This document shows, in pieces, positions 8,669 to 17,532 of a DNA stretch of 64,000 nt. The notes below the pieces were generated by a model. It made no database searches and was not told the origin of the DNA. It saw only the letters and a program-made list of their open reading frames with translations. A program made the translations under genes and the position numbers. The DNA is from Laceyella putida. GTDB taxonomy: Bacteria; Bacillota; Bacilli; Thermoactinomycetales; Thermoactinomycetaceae. Numbering within the stretch: position 1 is the first letter of the stretch; every line of letters starts with the position of its first letter. The DNA is taken from contig NZ_JBHTBW010000047.1 of the NCBI RefSeq assembly GCF_042665195.1, positions 62,001 to 126,000 of the forward strand. The letters are read 5' to 3'.

Positions 8669-9100
8669 ATGTTCATGGGTGAGTTTCGGCACAATATCGA
8701 TGAAAAAGGACGTGTCATTGTGCCGGCCAAGTTTAGAGAGGGGCTTGGCGATTCGTTTATCATTACCCGTGGATTGGACCACTGTTTATTTGCATACCCT
8801 CAATCAGAATGGAAACAATTAGAACAGAAATTAAAAACCCTTCCATTTACCAAAGCAGATGCACGTAAATTTACGCGCTTTTTTTTCTCAGGAGCTTGCG
8901 AAGTGGAATTGGACAAACAAGGTCGAGCCAATATCCCCAGCCATCTGCGCGAATTTGCCCAGCTGACGAAGGAATGTGTCATCATCGGCGTATCTTCCCG
9001 GGTGGAAATCTGGTGCAAAGAGCGGTGGGATGAGTATTACGAGAGCTCTGAGGAATCATTTAATGAGATCGCAGAAAGTATTGTAGATCTGGATCTGTAG
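8669..9100 (+). CDS. mraZ: Transcriptional regulator MraZ
   Basis: 143-aa DNA-binding regulator of the division cluster, made of two SpoVT/AbrB-like halves. FMGEFRHNIDEKGRVIVPAKFREGLG opens the first half, and CEVELDKQGRANIPSHLREFA opens the second. Each half carries the conserved DxxGR core. ATG 8669 follows GGGGAGGA. It forms a ring-shaped oligomer in known members and controls its own operon; the operator repeats directly upstream support that here. Confidence 0.95.
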   Translation: MFMGEFRHNIDEKGRVIVPAKFREGLGDSFIITRGLDHCLFAYPQSEWKQLEQKLKTLPFTKADARKFTRFFFSGACEVELDKQGRANIPSHLREFAQLTKECVIIGVSSRVEIWCKERWDEYYESSEESFNEIAESIVDLDL

Positions 9101-9117
9101 TCAAAGGATGAACGGAT

Positions 9118-10050
9118 GTGTTTGTACATGAAACCGTATTACGTGAAGAAGCAGTAGCTGGTTTAAACCTGAAACCTGACGGGGTATATGTGGACTGTAC
9201 CCTTGGTGGAGCGGGTCATAGCCGCCTCATCGCCGAGCAGTTGAGTCCGTCGGGCACCTTAATCAGTTTGGATCAGGACCAGATGGCGCTTGATCATGCC
9301 GAGGAGCGCTTAGCGGGCGTTTCTTGTCAGCTTCATCTGGTTAAAACCAATTTTCGCCATGTTTCGAGAGTTGTGCGGGGATTGGGAATTGAATCAGTTG
9401 ATGGGATACTGTTTGACCTGGGGGTATCTTCTCCGCAGTTGGATCAGGGAGAAAGAGGTTTTAGTTACCACCAAGAAGCCCCATTGGATATGAGAATGGA
9501 TAAGGAGCAGGAGTTAAGTGCTTATCATGTGGTGAATGAGTGGCCTGAAGAGGAAATAGCACGCATCCTGTTTGAATACGGCGAAGAGAAATTTTCGCGC
9601 CGCATTGCCAAAATGATCGCCATAGAGCGAAGCAAAGCGCCGATCTCGACGACGTTGCAGCTGGTTGACATCATTAAGCAAGCAGTGCCGGCGCCCGCGC
9701 GCAGAACGGGTCCGCATCCTGCCCGTCGTTCTTTTCAAGCGATTCGCATCGCCGTAAATGATGAATTGAACGCGTTTCGTGATGCGCTCGCCGATTCGGT
9801 CGAACTTCTGCATTCGCAAGGCCGGATCAGTGTGATCACATTCCACTCGTTGGAAGACCGCATATGCAAGCAGTTTTTTCAAGAAGAGGCGAAGGGTTGC
9901 ATATGCCCGCCCACTTTTCCGATATGCACTTGCGGACAAACGCCGCGATTGAAAATCATCACGAGAAAACCGCTTTTACCAACAGAAAAAGAGATAGAGA
10001 AAAATCCAAGAGCACGTTCAGCCAAATTGAGGGTTGCAGAGAAAAATTAA
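9118..10050 (+). CDS. rsmH: 16S rRNA (cytosine-1402 N4) methyltransferase
   Basis: S-adenosylmethionine-dependent methylation of C1402 in the ribosomal P site. 310 aa from GTG 9118, with AAAGGA upstream; the ATG at 9116 is out of frame. FVHETVLREEAV, DCTLGGAGHS (SAM loop), DGILFDLGVSSPQLD, GERGFSY, DMRMD and the C-terminal SVITFHSLEDRICKQFF are all diagnostic of RsmH/MraW. It follows mraZ by 17 bp in the usual order. Confidence 0.95.
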   Translation: MFVHETVLREEAVAGLNLKPDGVYVDCTLGGAGHSRLIAEQLSPSGTLISLDQDQMALDHAEERLAGVSCQLHLVKTNFRHVSRVVRGLGIESVDGILFDLGVSSPQLDQGERGFSYHQEAPLDMRMDKEQELSAYHVVNEWPEEEIARILFEYGEEKFSRRIAKMIAIERSKAPISTTLQLVDIIKQAVPAPARRTGPHPARRSFQAIRIAVNDELNAFRDALADSVELLHSQGRISVITFHSLEDRICKQFFQEEAKGCICPPTFPICTCGQTPRLKIITRKPLLPTEKEIEKNPRARSAKLRVAEKN

Positions 10051-10095
10051 ATAAAGGGATTAAGGAGAAGTCGGTAGCGTGAGGAGGATTCATAT

Positions 10096-10461
10096 ATGAG
10101 ACGGGATCAATATAACGTTGCGGTTGCCCGCCCACTTGAGAAGCCTTATACGCGAGTGCGGGACAAAAAACAGAGAGAGCCCCGCACCGCTGTCACGGTA
10201 GGCGAAAAGTTGCTTTATCTGTTCAGCGTGGTTGTATGTGTCGCATTAGCCTTGGTGGTTTTGTCCAAATATGCCAAAGTCAATGAGTTGAATGTGGCAT
10301 TGGAAGAAGCGAAAACGGCTGTTGAAGAAGCGCACAAGGTCAATTTCAAACTAGAAGCAGAGAAAAAGAAGCTGGAGGATGTTGAGCGGATTCGGAAATT
10401 TGCGGAGAGCAACGGATTGGAATTGACCGCTCCAAAATATCTCCCTTCGATTCGGCCATAG
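10096..10461 (+). CDS. ftsL: Cell division protein FtsL
   Basis: Small bitopic membrane protein of 121 aa with a basic cytoplasmic tail (about residues 1-35), one transmembrane helix (about 37-58, LLYLFSVVVCVALALVVLS) and an extracytoplasmic coiled coil rich in E, K and A (60-100). It works with DivIB and DivIC to activate septal synthesis. Sequence similarity in this family is weak; the call rests on topology, on GAGGAGG before ATG 10096, and on position between rsmH and pbpB. Confidence 0.85.
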   Translation: MRRDQYNVAVARPLEKPYTRVRDKKQREPRTAVTVGEKLLYLFSVVVCVALALVVLSKYAKVNELNVALEEAKTAVEEAHKVNFKLEAEKKKLEDVERIRKFAESNGLELTAPKYLPSIRP

Positions 10462-10526
10462 AGAGAGACTTCAAAAGTTGATTCAATCACCAACGAAATG
10501 GATTCGTAGATGGGAGAGGCTGAATC

Positions 10527-12290
10527 ATGGGTTCGCTGATTAAGAAGAGCAAAGAGCGTTCTCTTCTGATCGGACTCCTGTGGTTGCTCTGTTTGGTTGT
10601 GCTGATTTTCCGCCTGTTTTGGTTACAAACCTTTAACCATAACGAGCTTCTGGCCCAAGCAAAAGAAGAGTGGATTAAATCGGAAAAGATCAAGCCGAAG
10701 CGTGGTAGTATCTATGACCGAACCAAGGGACAACCATTAGCATGGGAAGTGGACGCTTACTATTTTGTAGCTGATACAAGTAAAGTCAAAGACGTAAAGA
10801 AGACGGCGGATTTGCTGGCACCCATCCTTGGCATCGACAAGGGCGTGCTGATTCGCAAATTGAGCCAGAAAAATGTCTCGGTAGAACTCAGGGACAAAGG
10901 GAAATACAAATATCCGGAAAGTGTCTACAACAAAGTGAAAGCTTTGAGAGAAAAGGGCCAAATTCATGGCATCGTCGCATTTTCGACGACCATGCGCCAG
11001 TACACTCGCATGACGGCCGCGCATCTTTTGGGTTTTGTCAACGTTGACGGCAAAGCGGTTGGGGGAATAGAACAGCACTATGATCAGTTGTTGCGAGGCA
11101 AGGCGGGATTCGTCGAATACCTCAAGGCGAAAAATGGCATGATGATCTCTGATGCTCCGGATAAAAACCAACCGCCGCAACAAGGAAAAGATCTCGTATT
11201 GACCATCGATTCACAGATTCAGTCACAAGTCGAACTGGAGTTGGAAGAAGCGATCAAAAACTACCAAGCCAAAGGCGGGACAGCGATTGTCGCCGATCCG
11301 CATACAGGCGAAATCTTGGCGATGGCAAGTCGTCCAACATTCAATCCCAACCAATATGCGACGACATTGAACGATGACAACCGAACCAATCGGGCGATTG
11401 AGAGCCAATTTGAACCGGGTTCCACCTTCAAGATCGTCACGTTGGCCGCTGCGATTGAAGAAGGTATTTTTAATGAAAACAAAACCTTTCAATCAGGGGC
11501 GATTAATGTGGCGGGTCAGATCATCCGCGATTGGAATGGCACCGGTTGGGGAAACATCGACTTCAAGGAAGGTGTCAAACAATCCAGCAATGTGGCGTTT
11601 GTCCTATTGGGGAAGGCGTTGGGTCCCCAAAAGTTGGCAGAGTACATTGACCGATTCGGATTTGGCAAGATCACCGAACGGGTGGGGAAGAAAACGGGGA
11701 TTGATTTGCCGGCGGAGGAACGAGGCGTGTTTTTTGGCCGCGATCTCTATCCGGCGGAACTCGCCGCCACATCGTTTGGGCAAGGCGTTTCAGTCACCCC
11801 GATTCAGCAGGTTGCCGCCATCTCCGCCGTGGCGAATGGCGGAAAATGGGTCAAGCCCCATGTCTTAAAGGAAGTGTGGGAGCCTCATCTCAAGAAAAAA
11901 GTGAAAACGGTCAAACCTGAGAGCATACGCATCATCCAAGAGTCGACAGCAAAGAAGGTGCGCGAGCTGTTGCGTGATGTCGTGCGCAGCGGCACGGGAA
12001 CCAAAGCGGATTTGCCGGGATACCGGGTTGCCGGTAAAACGGGAACGGCCCAAAAGCCGGATCCCGTGGGCAATGGTTATTTAAACAATAAGTACATGGT
12101 CTCATTTATTGGTTTTGCGCCTTATGATCATCCAGATTTGGTTATTTATGTCGCCATTGATGAGCCGTTTATGGAAGGTGGAGAGGCTTCCGGTGGTTCT
12201 GTCGCCGCTCCGGTGGCCAAAAACATACTGGAGAAAGCTTTGCCCATTCGCAAAGTGCAGCGCAACCAGTATGCTGATGGTATCAAATGA
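10527..12290 (+). CDS. pbpB: Penicillin-binding protein 2B-like septal transpeptidase, without PASTA domains
   Basis: Class B PBP that cross-links septal peptidoglycan. 587 aa: short cytoplasmic tail, one membrane anchor (about 16-36), dimerisation region with KRGSIYDR, then the transpeptidase with active-site Ser299 in EPGSTFK, SSN in KQSSNVAF and KTGT at about 504-507. B. subtilis PBP2B is about 716 aa and ends in PASTA repeats. Here the protein stops after the transpeptidase (the C-terminal tail is NQYADGIK) and a terminator follows at once, so no PASTA coding remains in another frame. I call it PBP2B from position after ftsL; the next gene is the SpoVD paralogue. Confidence 0.88.
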   Translation: MGSLIKKSKERSLLIGLLWLLCLVVLIFRLFWLQTFNHNELLAQAKEEWIKSEKIKPKRGSIYDRTKGQPLAWEVDAYYFVADTSKVKDVKKTADLLAPILGIDKGVLIRKLSQKNVSVELRDKGKYKYPESVYNKVKALREKGQIHGIVAFSTTMRQYTRMTAAHLLGFVNVDGKAVGGIEQHYDQLLRGKAGFVEYLKAKNGMMISDAPDKNQPPQQGKDLVLTIDSQIQSQVELELEEAIKNYQAKGGTAIVADPHTGEILAMASRPTFNPNQYATTLNDDNRTNRAIESQFEPGSTFKIVTLAAAIEEGIFNENKTFQSGAINVAGQIIRDWNGTGWGNIDFKEGVKQSSNVAFVLLGKALGPQKLAEYIDRFGFGKITERVGKKTGIDLPAEERGVFFGRDLYPAELAATSFGQGVSVTPIQQVAAISAVANGGKWVKPHVLKEVWEPHLKKKVKTVKPESIRIIQESTAKKVRELLRDVVRSGTGTKADLPGYRVAGKTGTAQKPDPVGNGYLNNKYMVSFIGFAPYDHPDLVIYVAIDEPFMEGGEASGGSVAAPVAKNILEKALPIRKVQRNQYADGIK

Positions 12291-12300
12291 CGCCAACATG

Positions 12301-12329
12301 ACCCGTTGTTTTAGGCAACGGGTCTTTTT
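12301..12329 (+). terminator. Terminator between pbpB and spoVD
   Basis: An 8-bp stem ACCCGTTG with CAACGGGT, a 7-base loop and CTTTTT. It would limit vegetative read-through from the mraZ promoter into spoVD. Confidence 0.82.
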
Positions 12330-12345
12330 GTTGTGCGGGGGCTTG

Positions 12346-12374
12346 TCATTTTTCCTTTCTCACGCACATAGCTT
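12346..12374 (+). promoter_or_regulatory. Possible sigma-E promoter for spoVD
   Basis: TCATTTT, a 14-base gap and CATAGCTT resemble the sigma-E pattern (ATATT-type -35, CATACAAT-type -10). It sits between the pbpB terminator and spoVD, where B. subtilis also has a mother-cell promoter. The -10 match is only partial. Confidence 0.4.
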
Positions 12375-12412
12375 GAAGGTAAGGAGAATGTTCTGAAGAG
12401 AGGAAGGAAACC

Positions 12413-14335
12413 ATGCGTGGTCGACGGGTACTAGTCAGGAAACGGTTATTCACCCTTTTTCTTATCGCGCTCTTCATCCTGACGGCGTTGATGGGGAGAG
12501 TAGCCTATGTCCAGTTATTCCAAGGGGTTTGGCTGGCGGAAAAGGCCAAAGATCTGTGGAGTCGCGATATTCCCTTTGAAGCGAAAAGGGGAAAATTGCT
12601 TGATCGCAATCAAAAAGTGCTGGCTTACAATGTGAGTACTCCGTCTGTGATGGCCATTCCGGCCCAAATCAAAGACCCCGCCCAGACGGCGAAAATATTG
12701 GCCGGAATCTTGCAAGCACCCGAAGAAAAAATATACGAGCAAATCACCAAACGGCAAGTGATCAATCGCATTACTCCGTGGGGCAGAAAAATTTCCGATG
12801 AAAAAGCGCGTGAGATTCAAGGGCTCCGATTGCCGGGAATCGCGGTTGTGGAAGACAGCAAACGCTACTACCCCCATGGAGCGTTGGCGGCGCACATACT
12901 GGGCTTTACGGGCATTGACAATCAAGGGCTGGCGGGGATTGAACTCATATATGATGAGAAGTTGCGCGGCACAAGAGGATATGTTTCGTTCAGTTCTAAT
13001 GCCAGAGGAGACAAACTGCCCGGAGGGATGGATCGATACACCCCGCCGCGTGATGGGATGAATCTCGTCACCACCCTGGATTATCAGATTCAAACGATCA
13101 TTGAGCGAGAACTGGACCAAGCTATGGTGCAATACCAACCGGAGAATATCTTGGCGATCGCGATGGATCCGAAAACGGGAGAGCTGCTCGGGATGGCCAG
13201 CCGCCCCACTTTTCGCCCCGATCAATATCGGACAACCGATCCGCTCATCTATAACCGCAATCTCCCCATCTGGAAAACATATGAACCGGGGTCTACCTTT
13301 AAGATCATCACGCTTGCGGCTGCATTGGAAGAGAAAAAAGTCAATCTCCATGAAGCGTTTCGCGATCCCGGCTATATCATGGTGGGAGGGGCGCGGTTGC
13401 GTTGCTGGAAAGCGGGCGGACATGGGCATCAAAGCTTTTTGGAGGTTGTGGAAAACTCCTGCAACCCCGGATTTGTCACTTTGGGCCAACGCTTGGGGAA
13501 AAGCAACCTTTTTTCGTACATCCACAAGTTTGGTTTTGGTGAAAAAACAGGGATCGACCTGAATGGTGAGGCAAAAGGGATTTTATTCAAAGAAAGCCGC
13601 GTCGGTCCGGTGGAGTTGGCTACCACCGCTTTTGGCCAAGGGGTTTCGGTCACTCCCATTCAGCAAGTGGCGGCCGTATCGGCGGCCATCAATGGGGGGA
13701 AGCTATTTGAACCCCATTTGGCAAAAGGCTGGCTTGATCCCGAAACGGGGGAAATGGTGGAAGAGATCAAACCAAAGCTGAAGCGGCAGGTGATTTCCGC
13801 CGAAACTTCCCTTGCCGTCCGCAGTGCGTTGGAAAGTGTGGTGGCTCGGGGGACGGGACGCAAAGCTTTTGTCGATGGCTACCGTGTAGGTGGAAAAACA
13901 GGAACAGCGCAAAAAGTGGGACCGGATGGACGATATATGAAGAATAATCATATTGTTTCCTTTATCGGGTTTGCCCCTGCCGACGATCCCCGCCTGGTTG
14001 TGTACATTGCGGTTGATAACCCCAAAGGGATTCAGTTTGGTGGCGTTGTGGCCGCCCCGATTGTGGGCAATATCTTGGATGACAGTTTGCGCTATTTAAA
14101 AGTGCCCAAGCGCAAAGAGCAGATTCCACCCGAGGATACGCCGCTTACCCTCGCATTGGTGGGCGTCCCCAATTTGATCGGACAGGATATTGAACGGATT
14201 CGCAACAGCTTGTTTTCGTTTCCGCTTCAGGTCTACGGCAAAGGCCAAAAAGTGGTGGATCAGATGCCCAAACCGGGGCAACGGGTGAAAAAGGGCGCCA
14301 CGATTAAGATCTACTTGGGTGATGGGAAAGGATAA
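12413..14335 (+). CDS. spoVD: SpoVD, sporulation-specific class B penicillin-binding protein
   Basis: Transpeptidase for spore cortex peptidoglycan, made in the mother cell together with SpoVE. 640 aa: membrane anchor (about 10-30), KRGKLLDRN in the dimerisation region, active-site Ser294 in EPGSTFK, ENSCN as the second motif, KTGT in GGKTGTAQK, and one C-terminal PASTA domain (about 580-640, from VPNLIGQDIERIR to IKIYLGDGKG). One PASTA domain and the length fit B. subtilis SpoVD (about 645 aa). ATG 12413 follows GAGGAAGGA. Flanking terminators make it a separately expressed gene. Confidence 0.92.
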   Translation: MRGRRVLVRKRLFTLFLIALFILTALMGRVAYVQLFQGVWLAEKAKDLWSRDIPFEAKRGKLLDRNQKVLAYNVSTPSVMAIPAQIKDPAQTAKILAGILQAPEEKIYEQITKRQVINRITPWGRKISDEKAREIQGLRLPGIAVVEDSKRYYPHGALAAHILGFTGIDNQGLAGIELIYDEKLRGTRGYVSFSSNARGDKLPGGMDRYTPPRDGMNLVTTLDYQIQTIIERELDQAMVQYQPENILAIAMDPKTGELLGMASRPTFRPDQYRTTDPLIYNRNLPIWKTYEPGSTFKIITLAAALEEKKVNLHEAFRDPGYIMVGGARLRCWKAGGHGHQSFLEVVENSCNPGFVTLGQRLGKSNLFSYIHKFGFGEKTGIDLNGEAKGILFKESRVGPVELATTAFGQGVSVTPIQQVAAVSAAINGGKLFEPHLAKGWLDPETGEMVEEIKPKLKRQVISAETSLAVRSALESVVARGTGRKAFVDGYRVGGKTGTAQKVGPDGRYMKNNHIVSFIGFAPADDPRLVVYIAVDNPKGIQFGGVVAAPIVGNILDDSLRYLKVPKRKEQIPPEDTPLTLALVGVPNLIGQDIERIRNSLFSFPLQVYGKGQKVVDQMPKPGQRVKKGATIKIYLGDGKG

Positions 14336-14573
14336 AAAAGGAATCCCGCCGCAACAGAAGAACCGCAGGCAAAATCGCCCCCGTTCTTTGTGATTTCTTT
14401 GCAAACAATTTCTAAACAAAATGCAAACGCAAAAACGGATAAATGGTTGCAGTCATTGGGTTTTCCCTGTTCGGTCCACACGGACAACGCCTTTTACAAA
14501 CGGAGCGGATCATGGCTTGAGAAGTGACAAATAAAACAAAGGAGATTAAAATAGTGGATGTGCATCATCTTAT
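14336..14573. other. Intergenic region between spoVD and murE, no gene seen
   Basis: An AT-rich spacer after spoVD. It has no open frame with coding character. A GTG frame preceded by AAAGGAG starts about 14554, but it runs through the terminator hairpin and then into murE in another frame, so I do not call it. A promoter for murE is expected here or in the terminator-proximal stretch, but none is clear. Confidence 0.5.
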
Positions 14574-14599
14574 GCCAGGAATGATGAACCTGGCTTTTT
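14574..14599 (+). terminator. Terminator after spoVD
   Basis: Stem GCCAGG with CCTGGC, a 9-base loop and TTTTT. The stem is short, so strength is uncertain. Confidence 0.6.
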
Positions 14600-14635
14600 G
14601 CTTGTCTGTCCGCTTTTTTGAAAAGGAGGAGCAAC

Positions 14636-16132
14636 ATGCAGTTGAAAGAGTTGATCCGACCGCTGATGGTACATACGGTGACGGGTGATGTTCAAGTGGA
14701 AATTACCGGCATACAAATGGACTCCCGTCTTGTGAAACCGGGAGATTTATTTGTTGCCATACGCGGTTTTACTGTTGATGGACATCGATATGTGCCCACT
14801 GCGATCGCGAATGGAGCAGCGGCAGTGATGGTGGAAGAACCGGTTGACAGCGAGGTGCCGGTGATTTTGGTGCCGGACAGCCGACGGGCCATGGCCATTG
14901 TCGCGGCGGAATTTTATCGTCATCCGACGAGTGAATTAAAACTCATTGGGATCACGGGCACCAATGGAAAAACGACCACTTCCTATCTGATCGAGAAATT
15001 GCTTGGCGACGCGGGGCGCCACACAGGCGTGATCGGTACGGTCCAGATGAAGATCGGTGACAAGACTTTCCCGACCAAAAATACCACTCCCGAAGCGCTC
15101 GAGCTGCAAAAAGCATTTCGGATGATGCGGGATGAGGGTTGTGAGTATTCAGTCATAGAAGTCTCCTCGCATGGTCTGGCGTTGGGGCGGACACGCGGAA
15201 GCCAATTCCACATCGGTGTGTTTACCAATTTGACGCAAGATCATCTGGATTACCATAATACAATGGAGGAATATCGCCAGGCGAAAGGCTTGCTCTTCAG
15301 CCAATTGGGCAATCGCTATGCGAGTGACCCGGCTGAGAATGCGTTTGCTGTGTTAAATGCGGATGATGATGCATCATCATATTATGCGGCGATCACACCG
15401 GCCCAAGTGGTTACCTATGGGATCGATCGCCCCGCCGATGTCCGTGCGGTGGGCATTCGCATCACCGGGCAAGGGACCGCGTTTACTTTGGAGACGTTCC
15501 GGGGGACTTGTGACATCACGCTTCAATTGATCGGCAAGTTTAATGTGTATAATGCTTTGGCCGCGGTCAGCGTAGGCTTGATCGAGGGACTGACGCTCGC
15601 GGAGATCAAAGAGAGCCTGGAACAAATCCCCGGTGTGAACGGACGGTTTGAACCGGTCAATGCCGGCCAGCCTTATACCGTGTTGGTGGATTATGCCCAT
15701 ACGCCAGACAGTTTGGAAAATGTGTTGACCACCATCCGTGAGTTCGCGCGGAACAAGGTTACTTGCGTGGTTGGCTGCGGCGGGGATCGTGACCGCACCA
15801 AACGTCCGCTGATGGCCCAAATCGCCGCCAAGTATAGTGATCTGGCCATTTTCACTTCAGATAACCCCCGTTCGGAGAAACCGGAAACCATTATCCAAGA
15901 TATGGTGGCGGGAATCGCCGACAGCAAGCGGGAAAATGTTGCGACTATCGTCGACCGTCGGCAAGCCATTAAAGAAGCGATTCGATTGGCGGAACCCGGC
16001 GACATTATCTTGATTGCTGGAAAAGGGCATGAGACGTACCAAGAGATTCAAGGGATCCGGTATGATTTCGATGACCGTGAAGTGGCAAGGGAAGCCATTG
16101 AAGCGAAAGCGCAGGGGGTGAATGAAGGGTGA
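14636..16132 (+). CDS. murE: UDP-MurNAc-L-Ala-D-Glu:meso-diaminopimelate ligase
   Basis: Adds the third residue of the peptidoglycan stem peptide, 498 aa. ATG 14636 is chosen because AAAGGAGG lies at 14622-14629; the in-frame TTG at 14618 precedes that site. ATP loop GITGTNGKTTTSYL, the central EVSSHGLALGR and NLTQDHLDYH, and the C-terminal domain with DYAHTPDSLE and GCGGDRDRTKRP are seen. The motif DNPR (in FTSDNPRSEKPE) is the signature for meso-DAP specificity, so the wall is predicted to be of the direct mDAP type. It overlaps murF by 4 bp. Confidence 0.95.
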   Translation: MQLKELIRPLMVHTVTGDVQVEITGIQMDSRLVKPGDLFVAIRGFTVDGHRYVPTAIANGAAAVMVEEPVDSEVPVILVPDSRRAMAIVAAEFYRHPTSELKLIGITGTNGKTTTSYLIEKLLGDAGRHTGVIGTVQMKIGDKTFPTKNTTPEALELQKAFRMMRDEGCEYSVIEVSSHGLALGRTRGSQFHIGVFTNLTQDHLDYHNTMEEYRQAKGLLFSQLGNRYASDPAENAFAVLNADDDASSYYAAITPAQVVTYGIDRPADVRAVGIRITGQGTAFTLETFRGTCDITLQLIGKFNVYNALAAVSVGLIEGLTLAEIKESLEQIPGVNGRFEPVNAGQPYTVLVDYAHTPDSLENVLTTIREFARNKVTCVVGCGGDRDRTKRPLMAQIAAKYSDLAIFTSDNPRSEKPETIIQDMVAGIADSKRENVATIVDRRQAIKEAIRLAEPGDIILIAGKGHETYQEIQGIRYDFDDREVAREAIEAKAQGVNEG

Positions 16133-17523
16133 GCATGGAACGGACATGTGGCTGGGTGAGTCAAGTAACCCAAGGACAACTAGTCGGTTCGCCGGAGACC
16201 CGCTTTCTCCTGGTGCGCGGCGTGTCTACGGATACCCGGACGCTTGCGCCCAATCAACTGTACGTGCCGCTTGTGGGTGAGCGGTTTGATGGGCACCAAT
16301 TCCTGAACCAAGCGGCGGACAAAGGGGCTGCGGCGGCATTATGGAGCAGCCGGCATCCGCTGCCAGATGAACCGCCCATGCCGCTGATCGTCGTGGACGA
16401 CACCTTGCAGGCGCTGCAGAAAATCGCTTCCCGTTACCGGGATGAGGCACAAGTGCGGGTGGTCGCGGTGACGGGCAGCAACGGCAAAACGACGACCAAA
16501 GATTTGATCGCGGCGGTGCTGGCGGAAACATTCCGCGTGCATAAAACGAAAGGAAACCTGAACAACCATATCGGGGTTCCTTTAACCTTGACTTCGATGC
16601 CGGAAGACACCCAAGTGGCTGTGGTTGAGATGGGCATGAACCATGCCGGCGAAATCGAGGTTTTATCCCGAATCGCCAAACCCGATGTGGCGGTGATCAC
16701 GAATATCGGTGAATCCCATCTGGAGTTTCTCGGCAGTCGGGAAGGAATTGCCATAGCAAAATTGGAAATTAAAGAGGGGTTAAGTGAGCAAGGACCGCTC
16801 ATTTATGATGGGGATGAACCGCTGTTGGAGAAGTTATTGGCCCATGATCCCCATCCGCATGTCCGGGTGGGATGGTCCGAGGGGCTGGATGAATCCCCAA
16901 CGGAGATTGAGATGAATGGCGCCCAGGGCTTCCGGTTCCGCTCGCGCCGGTTCGGCACTCCGTTTACCTTGCCTCTTCTCGGCAGGCATAATATCAAAAA
17001 CGCCTTGCTGGCCGTTTCGGTGGGCCGGGCGCTCGGCATGGCGGAGGAAGCGATCGGCCGCGGTTTGGCTCAGGTCAAATTGACGGGAATGCGCTTGGAA
17101 CTCAAACAAGCCGCGAGCGGCATGAGCATCATCGATGATGCGTATAATGCCAGTCCCACTTCCATGCGCGCGGCGATCGATTTATTGATGGAATTGGCGC
17201 CAGACAAAGAAAAGTGGGCGTTACTTGGGGATATAAGAGAAATTGGGAGTTTGGAAGAACCATATCATAGAGAGCTGGGAGCATATGCTATCGAAAAAGG
17301 GGTTTCGCGACTATATACGATTGGTGAACGCGGTCGCTGGATTGCCGAAGGAGCCAAGGCGGCCGTACAGGAGCATGCATGCGTGATTCACCATTTTGCT
17401 TCCCAAGAAGAAGCGATCCATACATTAGCCGCTGAGGGAAACGCCCATATCTTATTGCTCGTCAAAGCTTCCAGAGCTGTGCAGTTAGACATCGTGATAC
17501 GAAAATTAACAGAAGGAGCGTAG
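16129..17523 (+). CDS. murF: UDP-MurNAc-tripeptide--D-alanyl-D-alanine ligase
   Basis: Joins D-Ala-D-Ala to the UDP-MurNAc-tripeptide, 464 aa. The start GTG 16129 overlaps the murE stop (GTGA), with AGGGGGTG upstream; ATG 16135 is an alternative. ATP loop AVTGSNGKTTTKDLI, KGNLNNHIGVPLTL, VEMGMNHAGEI, TNIGESHLEFLGS and DDAYNASPTSMRAAI are typical. B. subtilis keeps murF elsewhere, with ddl. Here it sits between murE and mraY, as in E. coli. Confidence 0.94.
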   Translation: MSMERTCGWVSQVTQGQLVGSPETRFLLVRGVSTDTRTLAPNQLYVPLVGERFDGHQFLNQAADKGAAAALWSSRHPLPDEPPMPLIVVDDTLQALQKIASRYRDEAQVRVVAVTGSNGKTTTKDLIAAVLAETFRVHKTKGNLNNHIGVPLTLTSMPEDTQVAVVEMGMNHAGEIEVLSRIAKPDVAVITNIGESHLEFLGSREGIAIAKLEIKEGLSEQGPLIYDGDEPLLEKLLAHDPHPHVRVGWSEGLDESPTEIEMNGAQGFRFRSRRFGTPFTLPLLGRHNIKNALLAVSVGRALGMAEEAIGRGLAQVKLTGMRLELKQAASGMSIIDDAYNASPTSMRAAIDLLMELAPDKEKWALLGDIREIGSLEEPYHRELGAYAIEKGVSRLYTIGERGRWIAEGAKAAVQEHACVIHHFASQEEAIHTLAAEGNAHILLLVKASRAVQLDIVIRKLTEGA

Positions 17524-17532
17524 AGGAAGAAA

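Noticed and set aside
9864..10082. Plus-strand frame bridging the end of rsmH and the start of ftsL
   Set aside because: It is out of frame with rsmH over most of its length, has no motif, and the Lys/Glu-rich end comes from an AT-rich spacer.
14554..14680. GTG frame with AAAGGAG upstream, between spoVD and murE
   Set aside because: It passes through the terminator hairpin and into murE out of frame; the peptide has no recognisable features.
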